Shown piece after piece: positions 49,829-59,595 of a stretch of 64,000 nt of DNA (position 1 is its first letter; every line of letters begins with the position of its first letter). The stretch spans positions 186,001 through 250,000 of the forward strand of contig DKFM01000008.1 of assembly GCA_002452815.1 (NCBI GenBank). The letters are read 5' to 3'. The notes beneath the pieces were generated by a model that saw only the letters and a program-made list of their open reading frames with translations, had not been told where the DNA came from and did not search any database. Origin of the DNA: Rhodobacteraceae bacterium UBA6796. Its GTDB lineage: Bacteria; Pseudomonadota; Alphaproteobacteria; Rhodobacterales; Rhodobacteraceae. Made by a program: the position numbers and the translations under genes.

Positions 49829-50721
49829 TCCGCACGCTGACCCTTGCCTTTGTTCTGAGCCTTTCCGCACTTTTGCCCGCGCAGGCCGAGCCATTGGCCC
49901 GCCATCTGTTCGGCGCGGCGCAGAGGCCCTCGGAACAGGCCCCCGCGCCGATCGGTTTTTATTCGCGGGGCTGCGCGGCCGGGCTGGTGGCGATGCCGGA
50001 AAACGGACCGACCTGGCAGGTGATGCGGCTGAGCCGGAACCGCAACTGGGGCCAGCCCGAGATGATCGGCTTCCTGCAGGATCTGTCGGTCAAGGCCACG
50101 CAGATCGGCTGGAAGGGGCTTTATATCGGGGACATCAGCCAGCCGCGCGGCGGGCCGATGACCGGCGGGCACGCCAGCCATCAGATCGGTCTGGATGCCG
50201 ACATCTGGCTGCTGCCGCCCAAATCGCTGCGGTTGAGCCGGTCGGATCGCGAAAAGATCAGCTCCGTTTCGGTGCGCACCGAGGATCAGACCCGCGTGAC
50301 CCGCGCCTGGACGCCGCAGCATATGGCGCTGCTGCGTGCCGCCGCCTCTGATCCGCGGGTGGATCGGATCTTCATTACGGCGGCCGCGAAGATCGCGATG
50401 TGCAATGCCGCGCCGCGCAATGACCGCAAGTGGCTGCAAAAGATCCGGCCGATCTATGGCCATAACACGCATTTCCATGTGCGGCTGAAATGCCCGCCCG
50501 GCTCGGGCCTGTGCGAGGTGCAAAAGCCCACGGTGGCCGAACTGTCGAAGGGCGGCGATGGCTGTGACGAAACGCTGAACTGGTGGGTGACCACCTACCT
50601 GGAAGAGTTGCGCAACCCGCCCAAGCGCCCCAAGCCGACCGGGCCCGCGCCAAAGACCGCCAAGACCTACACCCTGTCCGATTTGCCGCGCCAATGCCAA
50701 AACGTGCTCGCGTCGCGCTGA
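49825..50721 (+). CDS. mepA: Penicillin-insensitive murein endopeptidase MepA
   Basis: This 298-residue secreted (signal ending LLPAQA) LAS metallopeptidase cleaves D-Ala-meso-DAP cross-links. Zinc-site motifs are GGHASHQIGLDADIWL (H-x6-D) and YGHNTHFHVRLKCPP (H-x-H). Six cysteines are spread as in MepA (GCAAG, MCNAA, CPPGSGLCEV, GCDE). Length matches the family. ATGA overlap with the MFS gene. Confidence 0.94.
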   Translation: MIRTLTLAFVLSLSALLPAQAEPLARHLFGAAQRPSEQAPAPIGFYSRGCAAGLVAMPENGPTWQVMRLSRNRNWGQPEMIGFLQDLSVKATQIGWKGLYIGDISQPRGGPMTGGHASHQIGLDADIWLLPPKSLRLSRSDREKISSVSVRTEDQTRVTRAWTPQHMALLRAAASDPRVDRIFITAAAKIAMCNAAPRNDRKWLQKIRPIYGHNTHFHVRLKCPPGSGLCEVQKPTVAELSKGGDGCDETLNWWVTTYLEELRNPPKRPKPTGPAPKTAKTYTLSDLPRQCQNVLASR

Positions 50722-51602
50722 TCGGCGCGGTTTTTGCGTGGGTCGGCGCCGCATTGGCGGGTCCGGCCACGCATCCTGCGCCGCGCGCAGAATTCCTGCA
50801 ATCCTATCGCTGGACGGATGACGACCCTGCATTTGGCGGGTTCTCCGGGCTGGAATTGGCCGCGAACGGTCAGGATTTCGTGCTGCTGTCGGATCGGGCA
50901 ACGCTGTGGCGGGGCCGGTTGCAGCGTGACCCGCAGGGACAGATCGTGGGGACACAGTTCATATCGGGCCCTGTCGCGTTGCATGACAGCAAGGGAGGGG
51001 CGCTGGTGCGCGACAATGGCGATTCCGAAGGTCTGGCGCTGGCCGACGATGGCTCGGTCTATGTGTCCTTCGAGGGGCTGCACCGGGTGGCGCATTATAA
51101 CCGCGACGATGCGCCCGCCCAACGTCTGCCCCGCCCCGAGGCCTTCAGGAAGTTCCAGGCGAATTCCTCGCTCGAGGCGCTGGCCATCGGCCCCGATGGT
51201 GCGATCTATACACTGCCCGAACGCTCTGGCGGGCTTTCTGTGCCGTTCCCGGTCTGGCGCTATCGTGCGGGCGGCTGGAGCCAGCCGTTCAGCCTGCCGC
51301 GCGATGGCGACTGGCTGCCGGTGGGGGCCGATTTCGGCCCCGACGGGCGGTTCTACCTGCTGGAGCGTGATTTCTGGGGCCTGCTCGGCTTTCTGACCCG
51401 GGTTCGGGTCTTCGACATTCAGGGCGATACCGTTTCGGGGGGCGAGGTTCTGCTGCAGACCTTCGCCGCGCGCCATGACAACCTTGAGGGGCTGGCCGTC
51501 TGGCGCGACGATACCGGCGCGATCCGGCTAACGATGGTGTCGGATGACAATTTTCGCCTGCTGCAGCGCACCGAAATCGTCGAATACCGGCTGCTTCCCT
51601 GA
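50694..51602 (+). CDS. Secreted esterase-like phytase/SdiA-type beta-propeller protein
   Basis: This 302-residue protein has a signal peptide (VALIGAVFAWVGAALAG) and repeats such as GFSGLELAANGQDFVLLSD, SEGLALADDGSVYVSFEG, LEALAIGPDGAIYTLPERSG and VGADFGPDGRFYLLERDFWG. These form a propeller of the 'esterase-like activity of phytase' type. The enzymatic role is unproven. It overlaps mepA by 28 bases with no clear RBS at ATG 50694, so translation probably depends on mepA. Confidence 0.72.
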   Translation: MPKRARVALIGAVFAWVGAALAGPATHPAPRAEFLQSYRWTDDDPAFGGFSGLELAANGQDFVLLSDRATLWRGRLQRDPQGQIVGTQFISGPVALHDSKGGALVRDNGDSEGLALADDGSVYVSFEGLHRVAHYNRDDAPAQRLPRPEAFRKFQANSSLEALAIGPDGAIYTLPERSGGLSVPFPVWRYRAGGWSQPFSLPRDGDWLPVGADFGPDGRFYLLERDFWGLLGFLTRVRVFDIQGDTVSGGEVLLQTFAARHDNLEGLAVWRDDTGAIRLTMVSDDNFRLLQRTEIVEYRLLP

Positions 51603-51698
51603 AGTTTTGCTTGACCGCATGCGGTGTCGGGCGTAAGCGGCGCGCCTGTCCGGGCGCTCCGGACCATGTCCCCGCTACCATGTAAAAACGGTGAAAAC

Positions 51699-52322
51699 AT
51701 GCAACGTTTCCTTCCTGGCATTCTTGCCATGGCCGCTATTGTGGTGGCCTCCAACATCCTGGTGCAGTTCCTGTTGGGCGACTGGCTCACCTGGGGTGCC
51801 TTTACCTATCCTTTCGCTTTCCTCGTCACGGATGTGATGAACCGCGTCTATGGCCCGGCAGCTGCCCGGCGTGTCGTGGCGGCGGGCTTCGTCGTCGGCG
51901 TGATCTGTTCGTTGATCGGCACGCAGATCGTGGGCGAATTCGGCCCGCTGGTGACGCTGCGCATCGCTCTGGGCTCGGGCGCGGCCTTCCTGACCGCGCA
52001 GATGATGGATATCGTCGTCTTTGACCGCCTGCGCCGGGCCGAGCGCTGGTGGACGGCGCCGCTCGTCTCGACGCTGGTTGGCTCGTCGCTGGATACGGCG
52101 ATCTTCTTTTCGGTGGCCTTTTCGGCAGGCCTGACCCTGCTGGAACCGGGCAATGACGTGTCCTGGGCCAACGAGGCGGTCCCGCTTCTGGGTCTGGGGC
52201 CGATGGCGCCGCTCTGGGTGTCGCTGGGCACGGCTGACTGGCTTGTCAAACTTGCCCTTTCCTTGGTCGCGCTGCTGCCTTTTAAGGCAATTGTCACGAA
52301 ACTTTCGCCACGGATTGCGTGA
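51699..52322 (+). CDS. yhhQ: Queuosine precursor transporter, YhhQ/VUT family
   Basis: This 207-residue protein has about six membrane helices with family motifs VVASNILVQFLL, TYPFAFLVTDVMNRVYGPA (the conserved F-x-x-TD), TLRIALGSGAAFLTAQMMDI and VSTLVGSSLDTAIFFSVAF. YhhQ imports queuine precursors (preQ0/preQ1). The RBS is weak (ACGGTGA). I saw no convincing preQ1 riboswitch in the 96-base leader. Confidence 0.9.
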   Translation: MQRFLPGILAMAAIVVASNILVQFLLGDWLTWGAFTYPFAFLVTDVMNRVYGPAAARRVVAAGFVVGVICSLIGTQIVGEFGPLVTLRIALGSGAAFLTAQMMDIVVFDRLRRAERWWTAPLVSTLVGSSLDTAIFFSVAFSAGLTLLEPGNDVSWANEAVPLLGLGPMAPLWVSLGTADWLVKLALSLVALLPFKAIVTKLSPRIA

Positions 52323-52373
52323 ATTAACTTGCCATATACCAAATCTGTGCCACCCTATCCTTATCGGCAACGC

Positions 52374-52448
52374 ATGAAAGGAGGTGGTCCAGTGTCTAGA
52401 GTGATATTGGAGAGAGGTGTCGGGACAGTTAGGGGGGCCGTGGCCTGA
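52374..52448 (+). CDS. Short ORF with a perfect Shine-Dalgarno, possible leader or small RNA
   Basis: The 349-base stretch 52323-52671 between yhhQ and xseB holds no ordinary gene. AAAGGAGG at 52377-52384 is a full anti-16S match placed seven bases before GTG 52392, which opens an 18-codon frame (VSRVILERGVGTVRGAVA). The same frame is open from ATG 52374 (24 codons). A strong terminator ends at 52563. The unit could be a tiny peptide gene, a regulatory leader or an sRNA; I do not recognise it. About 100 bases between the terminator and xseB show nothing clear beyond the xseB RBS. Confidence 0.45.
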   Translation: MKGGGPVSRVILERGVGTVRGAVA

Positions 52449-52529
52449 GGGCAAACCCAAGGGCAAATAACCCTGGCTGGGACGGCAGGATCGACCAGAC
52501 CCTAACCGGACCATCTCCGTAGATCTCGG

Positions 52530-52563
52530 GGGCCGTTTGCCAGGCAAGCGGCCCTTTCTATTT
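52530..52563 (+). terminator. Rho-independent terminator after the short ORF
   Basis: A near-perfect stem (GGGCCGTTTGCC / GGCAAGCGGCCC, one G-T pair, innermost bases forming the loop) is followed by TTTCTATTT. This is one of the most convincing intrinsic terminators in the window and separates the short transcript from xseB-ispA-dxs. Confidence 0.85.
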
Positions 52564-52671
52564 GGCCAGACAGGGGCCAGAGCGGCGGTATATTTCCCCA
52601 CGGCTCCGCTGCGGGCTGGACCTGCCCCCCCGTTCCATGGCATTTCGGGGCGCAAGCACAGGAGATATCCG

Positions 52672-52917
52672 ATGAGCGATGCACGGCCCGAAATTTCGGC
52701 GATGTCTTTCGAAGAGGCGATGAAGGCGCTTGAGCAGGTGGTCAACCAGCTCGAACGCGGCGAGGTTCCGCTGGATCAGTCGATCGCGCTTTACGAGCGC
52801 GGTGCAGCCCTGAAAGAGCGCTGCGCGAAGCTGCTCAAGGAAGCGGAAGAACGGGTCGAGAAGATCACCCTGGGCGACGGCGTCCCCACCGGCACGGTTC
52901 CGGTCGAAGGTCTTTGA
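52672..52917 (+). CDS. xseB: Exodeoxyribonuclease VII small subunit
   Basis: This 81-residue helical protein has the XseB core SFEEAMKALEQVVNQLERGE, VPLDQSIALYERGAALKERC and LKEAEERVEKI. Several copies bind XseA to form exonuclease VII. RBS AGGAGA precedes ATG 52672. The stop overlaps the ispA start by one base. Linkage xseB-ispA-dxs is common in proteobacteria. Confidence 0.95.
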   Translation: MSDARPEISAMSFEEAMKALEQVVNQLERGEVPLDQSIALYERGAALKERCAKLLKEAEERVEKITLGDGVPTGTVPVEGL

Positions 52918-53783
52918 TGTTTCCGACCCGTTTGAACGACGTGCAGCGCAAGGTGCAGGCTGCGCTGGATGCGGCCGTGGCAGAGTTGCCGCCGGGCCCG
53001 TTGCGCGATGCGATCGGCTATGCCGCACAGGGTGGCAAGCGGCTGCGGGCGTTTCTGGTGCTCGAATCGGCGGCGTTGCACGGGCTGAGCGATAGGCAGG
53101 CGCTGCCGGCCGCCGCGGCGGTCGAGGCGCTGCACGCCTATAGTCTGGTGCATGACGACCTGCCCTGCATGGACGACGACGATCTGCGCCGCGGCCTGCC
53201 CACGGTGCATGTGAAATGGGACGAGGCCACCGCCGTTCTGACGGGCGATGCCTTGCAGACGCTGGCGTTCGAGCTGTGCTGCGACCCGGTTCTGGGCACA
53301 CCCGAGCGGCGGCTGGCCCTGGTGACAGCGCTGGCGCAGGCTTCGGGGGCGGCGGGCATGGTGTATGGGCAGGCGCTTGATATCGCGGCGGAAACTGCGG
53401 CTACCCCGCTGACCCTGGACGAGATCACCCGGTTGCAGGCGGGCAAGACCGGCGCGCTGATTTCCTTTGCCGCGCAGGCCGGCGCGATTCTGGCGGGGGC
53501 CGATACCGCGCCGTTGGCGCGCTATGCCGCAGCGCTGGGGCTGGCCTTCCAGATCGCCGATGACATTCTGGATGTCGAGGGGGACGCGGCCACGATGGGC
53601 AAGCAGGTCGGCAAGGATGCCGGTGCGGGCAAGGCAACCTTCGTGTCGCTGCTGGGGCTGGAGGGCGCCCGGGCCCGGGCCGCCGCCCTGGTCGCCGAGG
53701 CCGAGGCCGCCCTTGATCCCTATGGCGCGAAGGCGCAAACCTTGCGGGAAGCGGCGCGTTTCGTTATCTCGCGCGATAACTGA
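52917..53783 (+). CDS. ispA: Geranyl/farnesyl diphosphate synthase
   Basis: This 288-residue trans-prenyltransferase has the first Asp-rich motif as HDDLPCMDDDDLRRG and the second as QIADDILDVEG. GGKRLRAFLVLE and GQALDIAAE complete the active site. It condenses IPP with DMAPP/GPP to farnesyl diphosphate, a precursor for quinone tails and other isoprenoids. Small residues before the first motif suit a C15 product. dxs follows 21 bases later. Confidence 0.94.
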   Translation: MFPTRLNDVQRKVQAALDAAVAELPPGPLRDAIGYAAQGGKRLRAFLVLESAALHGLSDRQALPAAAAVEALHAYSLVHDDLPCMDDDDLRRGLPTVHVKWDEATAVLTGDALQTLAFELCCDPVLGTPERRLALVTALAQASGAAGMVYGQALDIAAETAATPLTLDEITRLQAGKTGALISFAAQAGAILAGADTAPLARYAAALGLAFQIADDILDVEGDAATMGKQVGKDAGAGKATFVSLLGLEGARARAAALVAEAEAALDPYGAKAQTLREAARFVISRDN

Positions 53784-53804
53784 TCAAGGCCGGGAGGCCA
53801 GCCG

Positions 53805-55715
53805 ATGAGCGAGACCCCGAAGACTCCGATCCTGGACCGCGTGCGCCTGCCTGCGGACATGAAAGCGCTGAGCGACCGCGAGTTGCACAAGCTGGCCGAT
53901 GAACTGCGCGCCGAGACGATCTCGGCGGTGTCGGTGACCGGCGGCCATCTGGGTGCGGGGCTGGGCGTGGTCGAACTGACCGTGGCGCTGCATGCGGTGT
54001 TCGACGCGCCACGCGACAAGATCATCTGGGACGTGGGCCACCAGTGCTACCCCCACAAGATCCTGACCGGGCGCCGCGACCGCATCCGCACGCTGCGGAT
54101 GAAGGGCGGGCTGTCGGGCTTCACCAAACGCTCGGAAAGCCCTTATGACCCGTTCGGTGCAGGGCACAGCTCGACCTCGATTTCTGCGGCGGTGGGCTTT
54201 GCCATGGCGCGCGAGCTGGGCGCGGAAACCGGCGATGCGATCGCGGTGATCGGTGACGGCGCGATGTCGGGCGGCATGGCATTCGAGGCGATGAACCACG
54301 CGGGCCATCTGGGCAAGCGGGTCTTCGTGGTGCTGAACGACAATGAAATGTCGATCGCGCCGCCGGTGGGCGCGCTGTCGGCCTATCTGACCCGGCTTTA
54401 CGCCGAAGGCCCGCTGCAGGATCTGAAGGCCACGGCAAAGGGCGTGGTCAGCCTGCTGCCCGAACCGCTGCAGGAAGGCGCGCGCCGCGCCAAGGAGATG
54501 CTCAAGGGCATGGCGGTGGGCGGCACCCTGTTCGAGGAGCTGGGCTTCACCTATGTCGGCCCAGTCGATGGGCACGATCTGGACCAGTTGTTGCCGCTCT
54601 TGCGCACGCTGAAGGCGCGCGCGCAGGGGCCGGTGCTGATCCATGCGCTGACGCGCAAGGGCAAGGGCTATGCCCCGGCTGAGAACCGCGCCGACCGTGG
54701 TCACGCTACCGCGAAATTCGATGTGGTGACCGGCGCGCAGGTCAAATCGCCCTCGAACGCGCCGAGCTATACCAAGGTCTTTGCCGAAAGCCTGATCGCC
54801 GAGGCAGAGCGGGATGAAAAGATCGTCGGCGTCACCGCCGCCATGCCCGACGGCACCGGGCTGAACCTGTTTGCCGAACGCTTCCCGCGCCGCTGTTTCG
54901 ACGTGGGCATCGCAGAACAGCACGCCGTGACTTTCTCGGCCGGGCTGGCCGCGGCGGGGATGAAACCCTTCTGCGCGATCTATTCGACCTTCCTGCAGCG
55001 TGGCTATGACCAGATCGTGCATGACGTCGCGATCCAGCGGCTGCCGGTGCGGTTTGCCATCGACCGCGCGGGTCTGGTGGGGGCCGATGGGGCGACCCAT
55101 GCGGGCAGCTATGACATCGGGTTTCTGGCCAACCTGCCCGGCATGGTGGTGATGGCCGCCGCCGACGAGGCCGAACTGGTGCATATGGTGGCCACGGCGG
55201 CGGCGCTGGATGACCGGCCTTCGGCCTTCCGTTATCCGCGGGGCGAGGGCATGGGCGTCGAGATGCCCGAACGCGGCACGCCGCTGGAAATCGGCCGCGG
55301 CCGGATCGTGGCTGAGGGCGCGCGCGTGGCAATCCTGAGCTACGGCACCCGACTGGCCGAGGTGCTGAAGGCGCGCGAGGCGCTGGCCGCGCGCGGCCTG
55401 GCGCCCACCGTGGCCGATGCGCGCTTCGTCAAGCCGCTCGATACCGATCTGATCTTGCGGCTGGTGGCCGAACACGAGGCGCTGATCTGCATCGAAGAGG
55501 GTGCCGTGGGTGGCTTCGGCAGCCATGTCGCGCAGTTCCTGAGCACGCAGGGCGTGTTCGATCGCGGCTACAGGTTCCGCTCTATGGTGCTGCCCGATAC
55601 GTTCATCGACCACGCCAACCCCGAGGACATGTATGCCAGCGCCGCGATGAATGCGCCGCAGATCGAGGCCAAGGTGCTGGAAGTTCTGGGCATCGCCGTC
55701 GCCAGGCGCGCCTGA
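53805..55715 (+). CDS. dxs: 1-deoxy-D-xylulose-5-phosphate synthase
   Basis: This 636-residue thiamine-diphosphate enzyme catalyses the first step of the MEP pathway (pyruvate + GAP to DXP). ThDP/Mg motif [36 protein letters not shown], the transketolase pyrimidine domain ([15 protein letters not shown]) and C-terminal domain are all present. [14 protein letters not shown] is characteristic of DXS. RBS GGGAGG lies upstream of ATG 53805. Confidence 0.97.
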   Translation: MSETPKTPILDRVRLPADMKALSDRELHKLADELRAETISAVSVTGGHLGAGLGVVELTVALHAVFDAPRDKIIWDVGHQCYPHKILTGRRDRIRTLRMKGGLSGFTKRSESPYDPFGAGHSSTSISAAVGFAMARELGAETGDAIAVIGDGAMSGGMAFEAMNHAGHLGKRVFVVLNDNEMSIAPPVGALSAYLTRLYAEGPLQDLKATAKGVVSLLPEPLQEGARRAKEMLKGMAVGGTLFEELGFTYVGPVDGHDLDQLLPLLRTLKARAQGPVLIHALTRKGKGYAPAENRADRGHATAKFDVVTGAQVKSPSNAPSYTKVFAESLIAEAERDEKIVGVTAAMPDGTGLNLFAERFPRRCFDVGIAEQHAVTFSAGLAAAGMKPFCAIYSTFLQRGYDQIVHDVAIQRLPVRFAIDRAGLVGADGATHAGSYDIGFLANLPGMVVMAAADEAELVHMVATAAALDDRPSAFRYPRGEGMGVEMPERGTPLEIGRGRIVAEGARVAILSYGTRLAEVLKAREALAARGLAPTVADARFVKPLDTDLILRLVAEHEALICIEEGAVGGFGSHVAQFLSTQGVFDRGYRFRSMVLPDTFIDHANPEDMYASAAMNAPQIEAKVLEVLGIAVARRA

Positions 55716-55723
55716 GGGCGGGG

Positions 55724-55784
55724 GCCTCCGGCGGGAGTATTTGAGCCAAGAAGAAGCGGGATTTCTTCTTGGCAAAAATACTCG
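55724..55784. repeat. Dispersed palindromic repeat between dxs and the cyclodeaminase gene
   Basis: The left arm (GCCTCCGGCGGGAGTATTT... CCAAGAAGAAG) and right arm (TTCTTCTTGGCAAAAATACTCG) form a long hairpin between two convergent genes, so it can act as a bidirectional terminator. Related copies lie in nirN (28641-28717) and at 59596-59627. Confidence 0.8.
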
Positions 55785-55793
55785 AAAACCACC

Positions 55794-56714
55794 TCAGCCC
55801 TGGGCGCCACGCCAGCTTTGCAGGATATACTGCGCGCAGATCAGATCCAGATGCGCGCCGCCGCCGTTCTTGCACAGCGTGATTTCGTCATCGCTTTGGC
55901 GCGCAAAACGGCCCGTGGCGATGTCGTAGTAATCCGCGATGATATCAGACTCGGCGATCACGCCGCGCGCAATCGGGTCTTTGAATTCGCCGATGTGGCC
56001 AATCGTCGTGGCGCGGCTGTCGCAGAAGATCCGCGCGCGGGTCAGGGCGGTGTCGTCGACCTCGCGCATGTCGGGGCGATAGGCACCGATCAGGTCCAGA
56101 TGGGTGCCCGGTTGCAGCCAGTCGCCGCGCAGATAGGGCCGGGTTGCCATCGTGGTGCAGGCAATGATCTCGGCGCCGCGCACGGCGGTTTCCAGATCGG
56201 CCTCGGCGCGCGCGTCCATCCGGGCGGCCAGCGCCTCGGCGGTCAGGGCGGTGCGGTTCCAGATCGTGAAGCGCGCCTGCGGGAAGGCCGCGCGATAGGC
56301 CATGACCATCGAGGCCGCGACCTTGCCCGCGCCGCAGATCAGGATTTCGCACGCGTCGGGCCGGGCGAGTTTGCGTGCCGCCAGCAAGCTGTCGCCCGCG
56401 GTTTTCCATTTCGTCACCAGATGGAAATCGACGATCGCCTCCAGCAGGCCGGTATGATCGTGCAGCAGGTTGACGACGCCGTTCACCGTGCTCAGGCCGT
56501 GCCCGGCATTGCCGGGCATGACCGAGGCGGCCTTGATCGCCATTCCCAGCCCGGAGATCCAGGCCGACCGGGTCAGCAGCGTGTCGCCGTCGCGATACAG
56601 GAACGTGTCGGCCAGTTCGGCGCGGGGCAGGCGGTGGCCGGCCTCGAGCGCCTCGGTCAGGGTGACCCAGTCGAGCAGGCTTTCGGCTTCGGGTCCGATG
56701 ATGTCGATGGTCAT
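55794..56714 (-). CDS. Ornithine cyclodeaminase / mu-crystallin family protein
   Basis: This 306-residue NAD(P)-dependent protein has the Rossmann segment EILICGAGKVAASMVMAY and substrate-side motifs AIKAASVMPGNAGHGLSTVN and LIGAYRPDMREVDDTALTRA. Members include ornithine cyclodeaminase, ketimine reductase and delta1-pyrroline-2-carboxylate reductase, so the reaction is not fixed. GGAGG lies five bases upstream of ATG 56714. The start overlaps the HAD gene stop. Confidence 0.88.
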   Translation of the reverse strand: MTIDIIGPEAESLLDWVTLTEALEAGHRLPRAELADTFLYRDGDTLLTRSAWISGLGMAIKAASVMPGNAGHGLSTVNGVVNLLHDHTGLLEAIVDFHLVTKWKTAGDSLLAARKLARPDACEILICGAGKVAASMVMAYRAAFPQARFTIWNRTALTAEALAARMDARAEADLETAVRGAEIIACTTMATRPYLRGDWLQPGTHLDLIGAYRPDMREVDDTALTRARIFCDSRATTIGHIGEFKDPIARGVIAESDIIADYYDIATGRFARQSDDEITLCKNGGGAHLDLICAQYILQSWRGAQG

Positions 56715-57328
56715 TGTGCCTCCGCTTCGGTCAAAAGCCCCTCGGCCACCAGCCGCGCGGCCCAACCTTCGGGGCCCTCGAACAGGTGGGTTTTCCAGCC
56801 GCGCAGATGGGCCGTGGCGATATTGTCGGCGCGGTCGTCGGTAAAGATCAGCTGCGCGCCCGACAGACCCGTCGCCTGTTCCAGCATTTCATAGATCTGC
56901 GGGCCGGGCTTGGTGACGCCCATGTGCCCCGAGATGAAGGGGCGGTCGAAATCCTTCAGGAAGGGATAGAATTTCGTTGCGTAATCGAAGCTTTCGATCC
57001 CGAAATTCGTCAGCGAAAAGACCGGCATGCCGCGCGCTTGCAGCGCCTTCATCAGCCGCACCGAGTGCGGGATCGCGGGGGTGGCCAGCTTGATCCAGTC
57101 GTCATGCCAGGCGCGGATCTGTGCCGACCAGCGCGGGTGACGTTCGGCCCAGGCATAGACCGTGTCGCGGAACGGCGCGCCGCGGTCGATCAGTTCGTTC
57201 ATGCCGTGCAGGTCGACCTCGGCGAACATCGCCTCGCGGTCGGCCTGCGGCATCAGCGTGTCGTAATGCCGTTCGGGTTGCCATTCGATCAGCACATTGC
57301 CGATGTCGAAAATCACTGCCTCAACCAT
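56711..57328 (-). CDS. HAD-superfamily hydrolase (YihX/haloacid dehalogenase-like)
   Basis: This 205-residue protein has HAD motif I as VIFDIGNVL, with Gly in the second Asp place as in YihX-like and dehalogenase-like members. Motif II is SLTNFG, motif III includes [12 protein letters not shown] and motif [19 protein letters not shown]. The substrate is unknown. I choose ATG 57328 because AAAGGG lies seven bases upstream; an ATG two codons earlier is possible. It overlaps the YaiI gene by eight bases. Confidence 0.88.
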   Translation of the reverse strand: MVEAVIFDIGNVLIEWQPERHYDTLMPQADREAMFAEVDLHGMNELIDRGAPFRDTVYAWAERHPRWSAQIRAWHDDWIKLATPAIPHSVRLMKALQARGMPVFSLTNFGIESFDYATKFYPFLKDFDRPFISGHMGVTKPGPQIYEMLEQATGLSGAQLIFTDDRADNIATAHLRGWKTHLFEGPEGWAARLVAEGLLTEAEAQ

Positions 57329-57776
57329 GTGCATCCCTTTCTGCGGCCCGGGCGGTCCGGTCCAGCGCGTCCAGAAACCGCGATCGGTCGGCCTTGGTGA
57401 AGCCCTTGCCGCCGCCCTGACGGAACGGATCGGCGCTGCGCAGATCGGCCATCAGGTCGCGGGTGGCCAGCACATTGCCGATATTGGCGGGGGTCAGCGC
57501 TTCGCCGTCGTGTTTCAACACCCGCGCGCCCGCCGCCACGCATTTCGCGGCCAGCGGGATATCGGCGGTGACGACGACATCGCCCTTGCCCGCACGTTCG
57601 GCAATCCATTTGTCGGCCTCGTCGGGGCCTGCGGCTACATAGACCATCTCGACCAGCGGATTGGCCGAGGGCCGCAGCCCGCCGTTCGACACCACCAGCA
57701 TCCTGATGCCCAGCCGGGTCGCGACCCGTTCGGCCTCGTCCTTCACCGGGCAGGCATCTGCGTCGACGTAGATCAC
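57321..57776 (-). CDS. YaiI/YqxD family protein (DUF188)
   Basis: This 151-residue protein starts [20 protein letters not shown] and contains [20 protein letters not shown] and [20 protein letters not shown], the three conserved blocks of the UPF0178/YaiI family. The fold is PIN/NYN-like and the conserved Asp residues suggest a nuclease, but no function is proven. It overlaps fghA by four bases. Confidence 0.9.
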   Translation of the reverse strand: MIYVDADACPVKDEAERVATRLGIRMLVVSNGGLRPSANPLVEMVYVAAGPDEADKWIAERAGKGDVVVTADIPLAAKCVAAGARVLKHDGEALTPANIGNVLATRDLMADLRSADPFRQGGGKGFTKADRSRFLDALDRTARAAERDAHG

Positions 57777-58603
57777 CGCCAGAGCGCCTCTGCATGGAAG
57801 GCGATGTGCTCGGGGATGAAGCTTTGCACGAAGAAATAGCTGTGGTCATAGCCCGCCTGCATGCGGAAGCTGCCGGGCTGGCGGCGCGCGGCCATCGCAT
57901 GGGCCAGGGCCTCGGGGCGCAACAGGTCAAGGAACTGATCCGCGCCGCCCTGGTCGACCAGAACCTCGCCTTCAAACCCCAGATCGTGCATCAGATGGGC
58001 GCTGTCATGGGCCAGCCATGCGGCCTCGTCCGTGCCCAGATAGGCGGTCAGTTGCTTGCGGCCCCAGTCGCTCTGGCTGGGCTGGGCAATCGGCGCGAAG
58101 GCCGAGACCGAGCGGAAGCGGCCCGGCAGGCGCATCGCCATGCTCAGCGCGCCGTGGCCGCCCATCGAATGGCCGGTGATCGCCTGGCGTTCCTCGTCCA
58201 CGGCGAAGGCGGCGGTGACCACGCGGGGCAGTTCCTCGGCGACGTAATCCCACATGCGGTAATGCGGGGCCCAGGGCGTTTCGGTCGCGTTCACATAGAA
58301 CCCCGCGCCCTGACCCAGATCATAGGCCGGATCGTCCGCCACATCCGCCCCGCGCGGCGAGGTGTCGGGGAAGACCAGCGCGATGCCATGCTCGGCCGCC
58401 CAGCGTTGCGCGCCGGCCTTGGTCATCGCGTTCTCATGGGTGCAGGTCAGGCCCGACAGATACCACAGCACCGGGACCGGTGCGCTTTCCGCTTCGGCGG
58501 GCAGGAACAGACCGAAGGTCATGTCGCAGCCCGTGGCGTCGGATGCGTGGGTATAAACCCCCTGAACCCCGCCGAAACACTTGTTCTCGGATACAACACG
58601 CAT
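57773..58603 (-). CDS. fghA: S-formylglutathione hydrolase
   Basis: This 276-residue esterase-D type alpha/beta hydrolase has nucleophile [29 protein letters not shown] near the N-terminus, and the catalytic Asp and His in DQGGADQFL and [14 protein letters not shown]. It hydrolyses S-formylglutathione to formate and glutathione in formaldehyde detoxification. No adhC/flhA-type dehydrogenase is adjacent in the window. Confidence 0.95.
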   Translation of the reverse strand: MRVVSENKCFGGVQGVYTHASDATGCDMTFGLFLPAEAESAPVPVLWYLSGLTCTHENAMTKAGAQRWAAEHGIALVFPDTSPRGADVADDPAYDLGQGAGFYVNATETPWAPHYRMWDYVAEELPRVVTAAFAVDEERQAITGHSMGGHGALSMAMRLPGRFRSVSAFAPIAQPSQSDWGRKQLTAYLGTDEAAWLAHDSAHLMHDLGFEGEVLVDQGGADQFLDLLRPEALAHAMAARRQPGSFRMQAGYDHSYFFVQSFIPEHIAFHAEALWR

Positions 58604-58612
58604 GAAAACCCC

Positions 58613-59530
58613 CTATCCGGTGACCCAGGCGATGACCGCCGGGATGGTAAGAATGCTGGCCGCCGTCGAAATCAGGATCGCGGCCGAGACCCGTTGCGGC
58701 GCCACGCCGTAATGTGCCGCCAGAATGTAGACATTGCCCGCCACGGGCAAGGCCGCCGCGGCGATCATCACGCCGGCGGCATAGGGCTCGACCCCGAAGA
58801 CCATAAGCGCGGCAATGCCGACCGCCAGCGGATGCAAAAACAGCTTGGCCGCCGACAGCCACAGCGCCGGGCCCAGCCGTTCTGCACTGCGCCCGGCCAG
58901 CGAGGCACCGATGGCGAACAGCGCACCGGGCGTGGCCGCGGCGCCAAGCAGCGTGACGAATTCCTGCAACGGCGCGGGCATCGGCAGGTGCAGCGCGGCC
59001 CAGATCAGACCCGCCCCCATCGAGACGATCATCGGGTTCTTCACCAGTCCCAAGGCCAGCGGCGCCAGCGCGACCCGGCCATGCCGTGCCGCCGTGATCA
59101 GAACGGTGATGAGCGAGGAAAACACGATCATGTCGATCGCCAGCACCATCAGCACCGGCCCCACCGCCTGCGGCCCCAGCAGCACGACCAGCATCGGCAC
59201 ACCCAGAAATCCGGTGTTGCCGGTCATGCCGGTGTGGGCCTCCATCGCAGCTTCGGCCAGGGGCAGGCGGCGCATCCGGGCCACCCCGAAGCCCAGCAGC
59301 CAGATCAGCCCAGATCCCGCCAGATAGGCCAGCGCGAAACGCAGATCGAACAACTCGCTCAGTTCCAGCGTGGCGGTGAAGCGAAACAGCATTGCTGAAA
59401 GCGCGAAGTAAAAGACGAATTTCGTCAGCCAGGCGGTGGCTTCGGCCGGGAAAAACCGCGTCCGTCCGGCGAACCAGCCAAGCCCGATCAGGCCAAAAAA
59501 CGGCAGCGTCTTGAGGAAAATCGCCAGCAT
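58613..59530 (-). CDS. AEC-family transporter (auxin efflux carrier-like permease)
   Basis: This 305-residue protein has about ten helices in two five-helix halves. Family features are FFGLIGLGWFAGRTRFFPAE after helix 1, TGMTGNTGFLGVPMLVVLLG in the first half and ALPVAGNVYILAAHYGVAPQ in the second. Bacterial AEC proteins export or import malonate, malate and similar acids; the substrate is unassigned. ATG 59530 is used; TTG 59536 is possible. Neither has a clear RBS. Confidence 0.85.
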   Translation of the reverse strand: MLAIFLKTLPFFGLIGLGWFAGRTRFFPAEATAWLTKFVFYFALSAMLFRFTATLELSELFDLRFALAYLAGSGLIWLLGFGVARMRRLPLAEAAMEAHTGMTGNTGFLGVPMLVVLLGPQAVGPVLMVLAIDMIVFSSLITVLITAARHGRVALAPLALGLVKNPMIVSMGAGLIWAALHLPMPAPLQEFVTLLGAAATPGALFAIGASLAGRSAERLGPALWLSAAKLFLHPLAVGIAALMVFGVEPYAAGVMIAAAALPVAGNVYILAAHYGVAPQRVSAAILISTAASILTIPAVIAWVTG

Positions 59531-59595
59531 GCGCAAGCGCTAACATGCCGCGCGGCATCGCGCCAGAGAGCGGGCGCGCGAAATTGCACGCGTCC

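Noticed and set aside
51603..51698. preQ1 riboswitch upstream of yhhQ
   Set aside because: The leader is short and lacks the conserved preQ1 hairpin plus A-rich tail; only weak similarity by eye.
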